Shown piece after piece: positions 1 to 8,153 of a DNA stretch of 64,000 nt. The stretch lies in NCBI RefSeq assembly GCF_011039135.1, contig NZ_JAAKEJ010000003.1:124001-188000 (forward strand), in the 5' to 3' direction. The notes beneath the pieces were generated by a model that saw only the letters and a list, made by a program, of their open reading frames with translations, had not been told where the DNA came from and did not search any database. Source of the stretch: Desulfovibrio sp. ZJ209 (GTDB taxonomy: Bacteria; Desulfobacterota; Desulfovibrionia; Desulfovibrionales; Desulfovibrionaceae). Each line of letters starts with the position of its first letter. Positions within the stretch are counted from its first letter, which is position 1. The translations under genes and the position numbers were made by a program.

Positions 1-863
1 GCCAGCTCCAGCCCAACCAGGCCGACACATGGAACCAGATGCAGGCCATGCGGCAGGAGCTCAACACGCTCAAGGGCCAGATGGACGACCTCAACAACGC
101 GGGCGGCGCGCGCGCCCTGGTGGACAGGGTGCGCCGGCATGACGCGGCCCTGCGGCAGGTGAACACCACCATGGCCATGAACCTCGACCTCGGCGAGCCC
201 ATGAGCGCGGCCTCGAGCGCGCCGGCCATGGCGCAGCCGGTGATGGCGCAGCCCGCCACGGCCGCCACACCCGCGGACGGCGCGGCCTCGCAGGCGCAAC
301 CGCCTGTGCCCATGGGCGGCCTCGCCGCGGCCGGGGCAGCGGGCGCCGCCGGCGCCACGGGGGCCGCCGCCACCGGGAGCTACGGCCTCCCGGCGGACGG
401 CAGCGCGGGCAGCATCCCCGCCCAGGCGCCTTCGGGCTCCACATGGGGCCAGGCCGACCCCAAGCCCGTGGCCCAAGTGCCGCAAAAGGACATCTCGCTT
501 GCGCTTTTCGATGCGGGCGTCAATGCCTACAATGCGCGCAAGTATGAGGAGGCGCAGCGCTCCTTCACGGATTTCCTCAAGAATTACAAGGACCACAGCC
601 AGGCCGCGGAAGCGCAATACTATCTTGCGGAATGCTATTTCCAGCGCAACCAGTTTGCGGACGCGGCGCTCGCCTATGACAAGGTGATCAAGCAGTATCC
701 CAAGTCGTCGAGCGCGCCCGGCGCCTACCTGAAGCAGGGCATCAGCTTCAGCAAGATAGGCCAGGCGGCCGCGGCCAAGGCGCGCATGCAGGAAGTCATC
801 AGCAAGTATCCCAACTCGCCGGAAGCGGCGCGGGCCAGGAGTTTTCTCAAGACCAACAGCTAG
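1..863 (+). CDS. cpoB: Tol-Pal cell-division coordinator CpoB/YbgF-type TPR protein (5' end cut off)
   Basis: The reading frame is open from the first base (frame of nucleotide 3), and codons before the first in-frame ATG at 39 read as more of the same Gln/Asn/Leu-rich coiled coil, so the gene starts outside the window. What remains is a coiled-coil N-terminal piece, a long Ala/Pro/Gly-rich linker (about nt 190-480), and a C-terminal array of TPR-like helices (ALFDAGVNAYNARKYEEAQ, then AEAQYYLAECYFQRNQF, then GAYLKQGISFSKIGQ). This order is that of YbgF/CpoB, a periplasmic partner of Tol-Pal that couples outer-membrane constriction to septal peptidoglycan synthesis. The signal peptide is not visible here. 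The linker is unusually long and low in complexity. tol-pal genes would be expected just upstream, which cannot be checked. Confidence 0.8.
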   Translation, partial: QLQPNQADTWNQMQAMRQELNTLKGQMDDLNNAGGARALVDRVRRHDAALRQVNTTMAMNLDLGEPMSAASSAPAMAQPVMAQPATAATPADGAASQAQPPVPMGGLAAAGAAGAAGATGAAATGSYGLPADGSAGSIPAQAPSGSTWGQADPKPVAQVPQKDISLALFDAGVNAYNARKYEEAQRSFTDFLKNYKDHSQAAEAQYYLAECYFQRNQFADAALAYDKVIKQYPKSSSAPGAYLKQGISFSKIGQAAAAKARMQEVISKYPNSPEAARARSFLKTNS

Positions 864-918
864 GCGGCGCGAGAGGATCACGGCGCTTCGGGAAACGCCG
901 TTACAGGGGTAAAGAGTC

Positions 919-1593
919 ATGTCGGAAGAGAAAGGGCAGGAAGCGGTCTACAGGCAGCTGAGCGCGGACATGCGTCAGGGCCTCAAGGACATCTACCAGC
1001 AGATCTCCACCGCCTCGGCGGCGGAGGGCGCGGCCCCGGCCACGGACGCGCTGTTTCACGAGGCCTCGGCCCAGCTCCACGAAGTGCTGAGGGACACCGA
1101 AGCCGCGGCCATGAGCATCATGGAGATCGTGGAAAAGCACCTTGACCTCCAGGCCGAGAGCGCCACCCTCATCGCGGCCGCGGGCGAGGGCGCCGGCATG
1201 GCGCGGCTCGCGGCCATCAACGACGAGCTCGGGGCCGACCTCACCACCCTGCTCACCACCCTGAGCTTCCAGGACATCACTGGCCAGCGCATCAAGAAGG
1301 TGGTGACCGCGCTCAACGGCATCGAGCGGCAGGTGGTGGACCTCTATGTGGCCTCGGGCCTTGTCATGGACGGCGCGGAAAAGGACCCGGCCAAGGACGC
1401 GCGGACCCTGCAGGACGAGGCGCGCCAGGCCGTCGCCGACTTCCGCGAAAGCCGCAGGCAGACGGAAGCCAAGGCCGGCGGCGAGGCCCGGGGCGGCAGC
1501 GAAAAATCCGGCGGCTCCGAGCTCAAGGGCCCGGACAAAAACGGCGTTTCGCAGGCCGCCATCGACGACATGCTCGCCCAACTGGGCTTCTAG
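919..1593 (+). CDS. cheZ: CheZ-like chemotaxis protein phosphatase
   Basis: The 224-residue product has the two hallmarks of CheZ. A central helical hairpin carries LSFQDITGQRIKKVV (residues about 114-128), where the Asp and Gln correspond to the catalytic pair that dephosphorylates CheY-P. An extreme C-terminal helix, AIDDMLAQLGF, is the CheY-tethering peptide. Between them is a charged, Gly/Ser/Lys-rich flexible linker (about 160-205), as in known CheZ proteins. ATG at 919 follows ggggtaaagagtc. It stands alone in its orientation between cpoB and a broken phosphoesterase gene, with no other chemotaxis gene in view. A short GC hairpin at 880-901 lies in the gap from cpoB but has no U tract. 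Confidence 0.85.
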   Translation: MSEEKGQEAVYRQLSADMRQGLKDIYQQISTASAAEGAAPATDALFHEASAQLHEVLRDTEAAAMSIMEIVEKHLDLQAESATLIAAAGEGAGMARLAAINDELGADLTTLLTTLSFQDITGQRIKKVVTALNGIERQVVDLYVASGLVMDGAEKDPAKDARTLQDEARQAVADFRESRRQTEAKAGGEARGGSEKSGGSELKGPDKNGVSQAAIDDMLAQLGF

Positions 1594-1737
1594 GGCCAAT
1601 CGCGGGCCGGGCGCCCACAGGGCACGACAGGGACGGCAACCCGCGTACGCCGGGGCCGACAGTCGGGAGCGGAGGCTCTTCCGGGCGCTTTTCCGTTTCC
1701 GTGCGGGCGCGCCCGTAATGGCAGGGAGGGAACGCCC

Positions 1738-2421
1738 ATGAAAATCGCCATCGTTTCTGACATCCATGGCAATTACGATGCGTGGCGGGCCTTTCCTGAA
1801 CCCTGTGACGAATTGTGGGTGCTGGGGGATCTCGTCAACTATGGCCCCGAGCCCGGCGAGGTCATCGCGGATGTGGCGGCGAAGGCCTCCATCATCATCT
1901 AGGGGAACCACGACTATGCGGTCGCTCATGATGACGACAGCAAATGGAGCGAAAAATACCGCGAATTATCGACCGTGACCCGAAAATATACGTCGCGGGT
2001 GATAGATGGAAGCCAAAAGGAGTTTTTAAGCAAACTTCCGTTGCAAATACAGGTGGCGCGGGACAAGAAAATCTTTCACCTGACCCATGCGACGGTCTTT
2101 GATACGTTTTATGGCAAGTGGACTGAGGAAAGCATGGCGAGCGCCGTTGACCTCCTCCATTGTGACATCCTTGTCTGCGGGCACAGCCACATACCGTATA
2201 TGCGGGAAATCAACGGCCGCATCGTGCTCAACCCGGGGAGCATCGGCCAATCGCGCTCGGGCGAGCCAAGGGCCAGTTATGCCGTTTGGCAGGACGGCAG
2301 AGTGGAACTCAAGTCCTATCAGTGCCCCATAGAGGCGACCCTGCAAAAAATCGCCGCATTGGATTTTGAGGAAAGGATCAAGACCCAACTGGGGACTATC
2401 CTGAAAACTGCCCGGGTGTGA
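1738..2421 (+). pseudogene. Metallophosphoesterase (YfcE/MJ0936-like) interrupted by an in-frame TAG
   Basis: From ATG 1738 (preceded by gggagggaac) the frame reads a calcineurin-like phosphoesterase: metal-site blocks SDIHGN, then GDLVNYGPEP, then GNHD, then GHSH, and a C-terminal NPGSIGQSR block. A TAG at 1900-1902 sits directly before GNHD, where relatives have a sense codon. No frame change occurs and all 228 codons otherwise read through. Either the gene is a recent nonsense pseudogene, or TAG is suppressed or recoded, or it is a sequencing error. A downstream restart could not give an active enzyme because the first metal-binding blocks would be lost. The block usually reading HG(S/T)P is THATV here, a second departure from the family. 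Confidence 0.75.
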
Positions 2422-2440
2422 GCGGGCTTGGGGGAAAAGA

Positions 2441-3301
2441 TCAGGAAGCCCGGTTCCGCAATGCCGGAAAGTCAGGCGTTTTGAGGCAGCGCCGCGCAAA
2501 AGCGCGGGCGAGTTGCGCCACGCGCTCCCGGCTTTCCGCGTGCGTGGTGGGGAGGTGCCCGCCATGCGGGCTTTTTGTGCGCAGGAGATGAAGCTCCGCC
2601 TCCGCTGAAACGCAATGCGTGAGTAGCCATGCGGCGTGGCCGGGCGGGCAGCTCGCGTCGTGGCGCAACTGGATAACGCAGAGCGGCGCCCGCACAAGGC
2701 CGAGGCGGCGGCGGATGCTTTTGAGCGCGCGATCGAGCTCCGCAAAATGGCGCAGGGAAGCGACCTCTTCGTGGCCCTGCCACGGGGCCACGGAGCGGGC
2801 CTCCGCGCTGCGCGGCGGCACGCGGAGCACGGGCCAGAGCCGCGCAGTGAGCGGCAGAAGGCGGAAGCGCCAGCTCCCGGGCCCGCGCAGGCGTAAACCG
2901 GGGCGCCACGCGCCGAACCACAGCGGCGTCGCCAGAAGGAGCAGGCCGGCCGGCGCGGGGAGCCCAGCCTCGGCGGCGTTTTCGGCGATGTCGAGGGCGA
3001 GGATGCCGCCCAGCGAATAGCCGCCCAAAAGCAGCGGCCCCTCAGCGACAAGGCGCCGGTATTGCGCGCGGGCGAAGGCCCGCCATTCGCCGAACGATGA
3101 GGCCAGATACGCCTCGGGCGTGGTGCCGTGGCCGGGCAGAAGCGGCGTGTGCGCGGCGATGCCCCCGGCCTTGAGCGCCCGCGCCACGGGCGCGACCTCC
3201 AAGGGCGTGCCCGCAAGCCCGTGGAAGAGCAGGGCGCGGGGCCGGCCCGCATCGGGGGCGGAAACTGCGGCGCCCACCCGGCTGTGCGTCCCGTCCGTCA
3301 T
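2441..3301 (-). CDS. Alpha/beta hydrolase, carboxylesterase/lysophospholipase-like
   Basis: The 286-residue product starts at ATG 3301, preceded on its strand by ggaggtgggg, and this start is preferred over upstream ones that run into mtaD. It shows an alpha/beta-hydrolase layout: oxyanion-hole HG in LLFHGLAGTP (about residues 24-33), nucleophile elbow GYSLGG (Ser at about 98), a lid region rich in Arg/Pro/Trp, and a late Asp (RHDASCP) and His (SPHGGHLP) that could complete the triad. The closest description is the monoglyceride lipase/carboxylesterase group (EstA/Est30-like). The substrate is unknown. It diverges from mtaD with only 27 bases between start codons, so each gene's promoter must lie in the other's coding region or the two must share very compact signals. 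Confidence 0.75.
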   Translation of the reverse strand: MTDGTHSRVGAAVSAPDAGRPRALLFHGLAGTPLEVAPVARALKAGGIAAHTPLLPGHGTTPEAYLASSFGEWRAFARAQYRRLVAEGPLLLGGYSLGGILALDIAENAAEAGLPAPAGLLLLATPLWFGAWRPGLRLRGPGSWRFRLLPLTARLWPVLRVPPRSAEARSVAPWQGHEEVASLRHFAELDRALKSIRRRLGLVRAPLCVIQLRHDASCPPGHAAWLLTHCVSAEAELHLLRTKSPHGGHLPTTHAESRERVAQLARAFARRCLKTPDFPALRNRAS

Positions 3302-3328
3302 CCCCACCTCCAGCGCAAAGGAGCGCCC

Positions 3329-4636
3329 ATGCCTGAGTGCCAGACCCTTGTCCACGCGGGCGTGCTCGTCACCCAGGACGCGGAGCGGCGCATCCTCGCC
3401 CCCGGGGCGCTCGCCATCTCGGGCGGCGTCATCCTTGATGTTGGCCCGGCCGGCGAGCTCGACGCCCGCTGGCAGCCGGTCGAGCGCCTGGACCTCGGCA
3501 ACATGCTCGTTCTGCCGGGGCTCGTCAACGCCCATTCGCACGCGGCCATGACCTTCCTGCGCGGCCTAGCGGACGACATGCCGCTCATGGAATGGCTCAC
3601 CGGCCGCATCTTCCCGGTGGAGGCGCGCCTCACGGCGGACATCGTGCGCACAGGCAGCCTGCTCGGCTTTGCGGAGATGCTGCGCACCGGCACCACGGCC
3701 GCAATGGACATGTATCTCTTCGAGGGCGCGGTGCTCGAGGCGGCGGAAGAGGCCGGCCTGCGCTGCGTTGGCGGCGAGGCGGTCTTCGGCTTTCCCTCGG
3801 CCGCCTGCCCGGACGCGGGCGCGGCGCTTGCGGCCACGCGCGAACTGGCCGAACGCTATGCCGGGCACGAGCGCATTTCCGTGGCCGTCAACTGCCACAG
3901 CGTCTACACCACCACGCCCAAGATCATCGCCGCCTGCCGCGACCTCGCCCTCGAGCTCGACCTCCTCCTCCACATGCACCTCGCCGAGACCCGCGGCGAG
4001 ACCGAGCGCTGCCTGGCCGAGCACGGGCTGCGCCCGCTGGAATACTGCCGCGGCCTCGGCGTGCTCGACGCGAAGTGCACCTTCGCCCATGTGGTGGACG
4101 TCACCGAAGCCGAGCTCGACCTTCTGGCCGCGAGCGGCGCCGCCATCGCGCACAATCCTTCCTCCAACATGAAGCTCGCCTCCGGGGCCGCGCCCGTGGC
4201 CGCCATGCTCCGGCGCGGGCTCGCCGTGGCCCTCGGCACGGACGGCCCGGCCAGCAACAACCAGTGCAACCTGTTTCAGGAGATGGGCCGCGCGGCCCTG
4301 CTCCACAAGCTCGTCAGCGGCGACCCGGCCAGCGTGCCCGCGCAGGCCGTGCTCGACATGGCCACCCTCGGCGGCGCCCAGGCCCTGCGCCAGCCGCATG
4401 TGGGGGCCCTCGCGCCGGGCATGGCCGCGGACTTGATCGCCCTCGACCTTGCGGAGCCCAATCTCCAGCCCATGTACGCGCCGGTCTCTCACCTCGTGTA
4501 CGCGGCCACGGGGCACGAGGTGCGCCTCACCATGGTGGGCGGGGAAGTGCTCTACCGCGACGGGCGCTTCACCCGCTTTGATTATGATGCCTTGCGGCGT
4601 GAGGTGCGCGCCCTGCGCGACTTCGTGCTGGCCTGA
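3329..4636 (+). CDS. mtaD: 5-methylthioadenosine/S-adenosylhomocysteine deaminase
   Basis: This 435-residue amidohydrolase starts at ATG 3329 behind aaaggagcgccc. Metal-binding motifs appear in order: PGLVNAHSHAAMTFLRG (HxH), HLAETRGE, the His of TFAHVVDV, HNPSSNMKLASG, and the catalytic Asp of LGTDGPASNN. The set PSSNMKL and TDGxASNN is diagnostic of the MtaD/SsnA group rather than of guanine or cytosine deaminases. The enzyme deaminates methylthioadenosine or SAH to the inosyl form in purine and methionine salvage. It is a monocistronic-looking gene, divergent from the hydrolase. Length and motifs are complete. Confidence 0.9.
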   Translation: MPECQTLVHAGVLVTQDAERRILAPGALAISGGVILDVGPAGELDARWQPVERLDLGNMLVLPGLVNAHSHAAMTFLRGLADDMPLMEWLTGRIFPVEARLTADIVRTGSLLGFAEMLRTGTTAAMDMYLFEGAVLEAAEEAGLRCVGGEAVFGFPSAACPDAGAALAATRELAERYAGHERISVAVNCHSVYTTTPKIIAACRDLALELDLLLHMHLAETRGETERCLAEHGLRPLEYCRGLGVLDAKCTFAHVVDVTEAELDLLAASGAAIAHNPSSNMKLASGAAPVAAMLRRGLAVALGTDGPASNNQCNLFQEMGRAALLHKLVSGDPASVPAQAVLDMATLGGAQALRQPHVGALAPGMAADLIALDLAEPNLQPMYAPVSHLVYAATGHEVRLTMVGGEVLYRDGRFTRFDYDALRREVRALRDFVLA

Positions 4637-4650
4637 CGCGGTTCCCCGGG

Positions 4651-4680
4651 CTGGACGGCGGGGGCCCGCGCGCCTAGTAT
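4651..4680 (+). promoter_or_regulatory. Candidate sigma-70 promoter for the lipoprotein gene
   Basis: CTGGAC, an 18-bp spacer and TAGTAT lie 42 bases before the lipoprotein start, in the gap after mtaD. The -10 is good and the -35 is weak. Confidence 0.35.
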
Positions 4681-4721
4681 GGGGGGTGCCCCATGGCCCC
4701 ATTGAATACAAGGAGCAGGAA

Positions 4722-5405
4722 ATGGAGAGGAAAGGTTTTGCCCGGCTGGCATGCGCCTGTGTCGCGGTCGTGCTGCTCTGTGCCTGCATGTCGCAAAGCG
4801 GCCCGCAAAAGGCCCTCGACGGCCTCGCCAAGGCGCTGGACGCCAATGACAGCGCGGCCTTTCTGGCGGGCATGGACATGACGGCCTATGCCGAGAACCA
4901 TGTCAGGAACCTCGCCGAGGACGACCCGGCCCTGCGCGCCCTGGGCTCGCTGGGGCGGCTCTTCCGCCTCGGCAATGTGGACCAGATGCTCTCCGGCGCG
5001 CTGGACATGAAGGCCCAGATGGAGGCGGACTTCACCCGCGGCGTGAGCACGGGCGAGCTCATGGCCCGCTGCCGCGCGGCCGACACCCCGGATTGCCCCT
5101 GGGTTGCGCAGGCCCTGCGCGACGCCACGGTGGTGGAGCTCGGGGAGGAGGCGGCCATCGCCAAGGTCACCACGCCGGCGCGACTCACGAGCTGGCTCGC
5201 CCTGCGCAAGGTGGGCGGCCGCTGGCTCGTGGTGGGGCGTGCCGCCATGGAGCAGACGGCGCGGCAGTACGCCCTCGCCGCGCCCGGGAAGCAGGAGCCC
5301 CCGGCCAAGGCTGCACCGGCGCCGGCGCCAACTCCCAAGCCGGCCCCCGCGCCCAAAACCGCCCCGGAAAAGACCAAGAAGCCCGGCGGCGTGATGACCA
5401 TTTAA
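4722..5405 (+). CDS. Predicted lipoprotein of unknown function
   Basis: ATG 4722 follows acaaggagcaggaa, a good ribosome site. The N-terminus is a lipoprotein signal: charged MERKGFARL, a hydrophobic run, then lipobox LLCAC, with acylation at about Cys19 or Cys21. The mature part holds an alpha/beta region (about residues 30-180) with a conserved-looking core LASWLALRKVGGRWLVV-like strand pair, reminiscent of DUF4878/SnoaL-like small domains. It ends in a Pro/Ala/Lys-rich tail (about 185-227). No enzyme motif is visible. It is followed 39 bases later by a periplasmic binding protein gene on the same strand. Confidence 0.6.
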   Translation: MERKGFARLACACVAVVLLCACMSQSGPQKALDGLAKALDANDSAAFLAGMDMTAYAENHVRNLAEDDPALRALGSLGRLFRLGNVDQMLSGALDMKAQMEADFTRGVSTGELMARCRAADTPDCPWVAQALRDATVVELGEEAAIAKVTTPARLTSWLALRKVGGRWLVVGRAAMEQTARQYALAAPGKQEPPAKAAPAPAPTPKPAPAPKTAPEKTKKPGGVMTI

Positions 5406-5444
5406 GGGTCATTGCCCCTTTTCATCCGTACCCCCAAGAGTCTC

Positions 5445-6521
5445 ATGAAGACGCAGTCCCATCCCCGGCATTTCTCCCTGTCGCTCTGGTGTCTCCTCCT
5501 GCTGGCGTTGCTCCTGCCGGCCCCGGCAGCCGGCGCGGATGCCGCGCCGCGCACGGCCCCGCTGCGGGCGGTCCTGCTGCTCGAGCATGAGCAGGCCTCG
5601 CCGTGGAACGACCTGCTTCTCGCCGGGCTTGAGCGCGCGGCCCGGGATTTCGGCATGCAGACCTCGGTGGTCTACGCCCCGAAAGGGGAGGGCCAGGCCG
5701 AAGCCCTGCGCAAGGCCGCTGCCGGGGCCGACCTCGTGCTCGTGGCCTCGGACGGGCTGCACGAGGCCCTGCGCGACAATGCGGCCAATTTCCGGCGCAC
5801 CATGTTCGGCTGCATCGACGCGGGCGTGCGCGCGCCCAACATCATGTCCGTGACCTTTGCGGACGAGCAGGGGGCCTTTCTGGCCGGCGCGGCCGCGGCC
5901 CTGCTGACGAGCGCGCGGCTCCCGGGCATCAATGAGCAGCGGGTGATAGGCTGGCTCTCCGGGGAGGACACGCCGGCCATGCGCTCGCTCTTCAGCGGCT
6001 TTGCCGAGGGCGCGCAGCTCGCCGCGCCGGATGTGCGCGTGGTGCAGGCCGTTGTCGGCTCCTTCACGGACGGCGAAACAGCCGCCGCCAAGACCGCGGG
6101 GCTGCTCGGGGCCGGCGCGGACGTGGTGGCGCTGGCCGCGGGCGCGGGCAATCCCCAGGCGCTTGGGCGGCTCAAGGCGGCGGGCGCCTGCCTCGTCGGG
6201 CTGGACACGGACCAGAGTTCCGCCTTTCCCGGGCACGTGCTCCTCTCCATCGTCAAGCGGGCGGACAAGGCCGTGTATGAGATCGCGGCCTCGGCGGCGT
6301 CCCCGCACTTCCGCGGCAAGGAGATCGTGGTCTATGACCTCGCCAACGGGGGCGTGGACGTGGCCGGCCTTCCGGCCTTCCTCGCGGCAGCCGGCAAGGG
6401 CGTGCCGGGGAGCATCCCCGAAAGCATCGGGCGCCGCGTGGGCGAGTTGCGCCGCGAGCTGATAAACGGCTCCATCCGCCTGCATTCCCTGCGAGCGCGC
6501 ACCCTCTGCGACTGCCTGTAG
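5445..6521 (+). CDS. BMP/PnrA-family periplasmic binding protein
   Basis: The 358-residue product starts at ATG 5445. A TTG start 33 bases upstream is possible, but the signal peptide reads better from here. After the hydrophobic leader (cleavage near AAGADA) it follows the BMP/Med/PnrA fold of nucleoside-type ABC binding proteins: FADEQGAFLAGAAAALL (the family block), then IGWLSGEDTPAMRSLFSGFAEGAQ, then GAGADVVALAAG, then LVGLDTDQS, then VLLSIVKRADKAVYE. No permease or ATPase genes are adjacent, so it is an orphan receptor or a sensor ligand-binding protein. The usual lipobox Cys is absent, so it is probably a free periplasmic protein. Confidence 0.8.
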   Translation: MKTQSHPRHFSLSLWCLLLLALLLPAPAAGADAAPRTAPLRAVLLLEHEQASPWNDLLLAGLERAARDFGMQTSVVYAPKGEGQAEALRKAAAGADLVLVASDGLHEALRDNAANFRRTMFGCIDAGVRAPNIMSVTFADEQGAFLAGAAAALLTSARLPGINEQRVIGWLSGEDTPAMRSLFSGFAEGAQLAAPDVRVVQAVVGSFTDGETAAAKTAGLLGAGADVVALAAGAGNPQALGRLKAAGACLVGLDTDQSSAFPGHVLLSIVKRADKAVYEIAASAASPHFRGKEIVVYDLANGGVDVAGLPAFLAAAGKGVPGSIPESIGRRVGELRRELINGSIRLHSLRARTLCDCL

Positions 6522-6697
6522 GGACCGCAGCGGCCCCGGAGCCTGAAAAAATGACGCATGCGCGCCCATGTCGGGAATGGGGACTGTGCTGCCCTCGGCG
6601 CAACGGCGCTTTGAGAAAAGCTCAGTTATACAATGCATTAGAAAGCCGCACAGCCCCACCCCCACTCGCAGGTATAGCAGAGCCTTGAGAAAAAACG

Positions 6698-7828
6698 ATG
6701 GATGACTCCCGGCCGGCCAGGAACTTTTACAGCTGCCTGTTTTTCTTTGTCTGCGCCGGCGCCGCTTACGGGCAGTTCACGGCCCGCATCCCGGCCATCA
6801 AGGCGCACGCGGGCATCAATGACGCGGAGCTGGGCCTCGTGCTCCTGGTGTTCGGCGTGGGGTCCATCGCGGGTTTTCTGGGCGCGCCCCTGCTCCTGAA
6901 GCGGCTCCCCTCGCGCATCATGCTCGTGGGGGCGGCGGTCGGGCTCTTGCTTGCGCTGACCGGCATCGCCCTCGCGCCCGATTTTTTCAGCCTCTGCTGC
7001 GTGGCCGTGGGCTTCGGGCTCGCCACCGCGATCTTCGATGTCTGCATGAATGTGCAGGGCATGCTGCTCGAGCGCGTCACCCATCGTTCCCGCATGGCGA
7101 CGCTGCACGCCTGCTACAGCATCGGCGGCTTCCTGGGCTCCATGAGCGGTTCGGCCTTCGCCTATGCCGGCCTAGGGATTTTTTCCAATTTTCTCAGTAT
7201 TTCTCTGCTGCTCACGCCCCCGGTCTTCCTCTCCGGGCGCCATCTCCTGCCCGACGTGCGCGCGCGGGAAACGAAAAAAGCCCTGGGGAAGATCCCCTTC
7301 TTCATCATTTTTTGCGGCCTCATGGCCCTGGGCGCCTTTATCGCCGAGGGCGCCTCGGCGGAATGGGGCGGCCTGCTCCTCAAGGACGTGAAGGGCGCCG
7401 ACGCGGGCACCGCGGCCCTGTGTTTCGGCGCGCTCTCCGCGCCCATGGCCTTCGCCCGCCTCACCGAAGACCGGCTGCGCGAGCGCTTCGGGGATTTCGC
7501 CCTGCTGCTCGCCGGCGGCCTCCTCGCCTTCGCCGGGCTCGGCCTCGTGCTGCTCTCGCCGCTGCCGTGGCTCTGCCTCGGGGGCTTCGCCCTCATGGGC
7601 CTCGGGCTCTCGCCGATCATGCCCATCGTCATCAGCCGCGCCGGCGCGCACGGCTCCCTGCCGCCGGCCAGCGCCAGCGCTCTGGTCTCGCTTCTGGGCT
7701 ATGGCGGCCTCCTCGTGGTGCCGCCGAGCCTCGGCTGGCTCGCCCAGCATTTCGGCCTCGAGACCGCCATGCTCGTGCCGCTCATGGTGTGCGCGGCGCT
7801 CACGTGCGGCAGCGTCCGCTTCAGGTAG
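6698..7828 (+). CDS. MFS transporter, YbjJ-like
   Basis: The 376-residue product is hydrophobic throughout, with about twelve predicted membrane helices and a central cytoplasmic break (DVRARETKKALGK, about 188-200). The start ARNFYSCLFFFVCAGAAYGQFTARIPAIKAHAGIND resembles the YbjJ-type MFS branch (FxxGxxxGxWxARIPxIK...). The loop after helix 2 carries the shortened motif A RLPSRIML. The substrate cannot be inferred. It stands alone, and the preceding 176 bases are AT-richer and may hold its promoter, but no box was convincing. Confidence 0.75.
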   Translation: MDDSRPARNFYSCLFFFVCAGAAYGQFTARIPAIKAHAGINDAELGLVLLVFGVGSIAGFLGAPLLLKRLPSRIMLVGAAVGLLLALTGIALAPDFFSLCCVAVGFGLATAIFDVCMNVQGMLLERVTHRSRMATLHACYSIGGFLGSMSGSAFAYAGLGIFSNFLSISLLLTPPVFLSGRHLLPDVRARETKKALGKIPFFIIFCGLMALGAFIAEGASAEWGGLLLKDVKGADAGTAALCFGALSAPMAFARLTEDRLRERFGDFALLLAGGLLAFAGLGLVLLSPLPWLCLGGFALMGLGLSPIMPIVISRAGAHGSLPPASASALVSLLGYGGLLVVPPSLGWLAQHFGLETAMLVPLMVCAALTCGSVRFR

Positions 7829-7952
7829 GGGGAAGAAGCCTCGCCGCTGTCAGGCGCGGGCCGGCAGGGGGTACTTCCCCCTTTCGTAGTTTTGCGGAAA
7901 AGACCAGACCGCATGCACCGGCTTGGGTGTCTGCGCGGCGGATTTTGAATAT

Positions 7953-7970
7953 TTATTGAATTTTCAATAA
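7953..7970. promoter_or_regulatory. 18-bp perfect palindrome upstream of lactate permease
   Basis: TTATTGAA-TT-TTCAATAA, two perfect 8-base arms around a 2-base centre, is embedded in an AT-rich patch of an otherwise GC-rich 325-base gap (7829-8153). It is about 30 bases upstream of the proposed -35 box for lctP, which suits an activator or dual regulator. The factor is unknown. The spacing does not fit an FNR/CRP site. Confidence 0.5.
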
Positions 7971-7998
7971 CTATTCGCGGCCCAAATGCGGGAATTGC

Positions 7999-8028
7999 TT
8001 GGCTCTGGCCGGGCGCGTCCCGTATGCT
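7999..8028 (+). promoter_or_regulatory. Candidate sigma-70 promoter for lctP
   Basis: TTGGCT, an 18-bp spacer and TATGCT precede the lactate permease start by about 125 bases, implying a leader of roughly 120 nt. The box lies just downstream of the palindrome at 7953-7970. Confidence 0.5.
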
Positions 8029-8153
8029 GCGGCACGGAGGGGGCGTCGGCGCGCGCCCGGGGCACAGCCCGGATGGGCTTTCCTGGCGCCGGCCGGACGC
8101 TGTTTTTCGGGAACCAGGGTTCCCCGCACATTTGAGAGAAAGGTTGGACTTCT

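Noticed and set aside
1900..1902. Pyrrolysine or programmed readthrough at the TAG
   Set aside because: Phosphoesterases of this family are not known to use pyrrolysine and no pyl gene is in the window. Kept only as something to exclude.
7953..7970. FNR/CRP-type site before lctP
   Set aside because: The TTGA and TCAA half-sites are 4 bases apart instead of 6, so the palindrome was kept as an unassigned operator.
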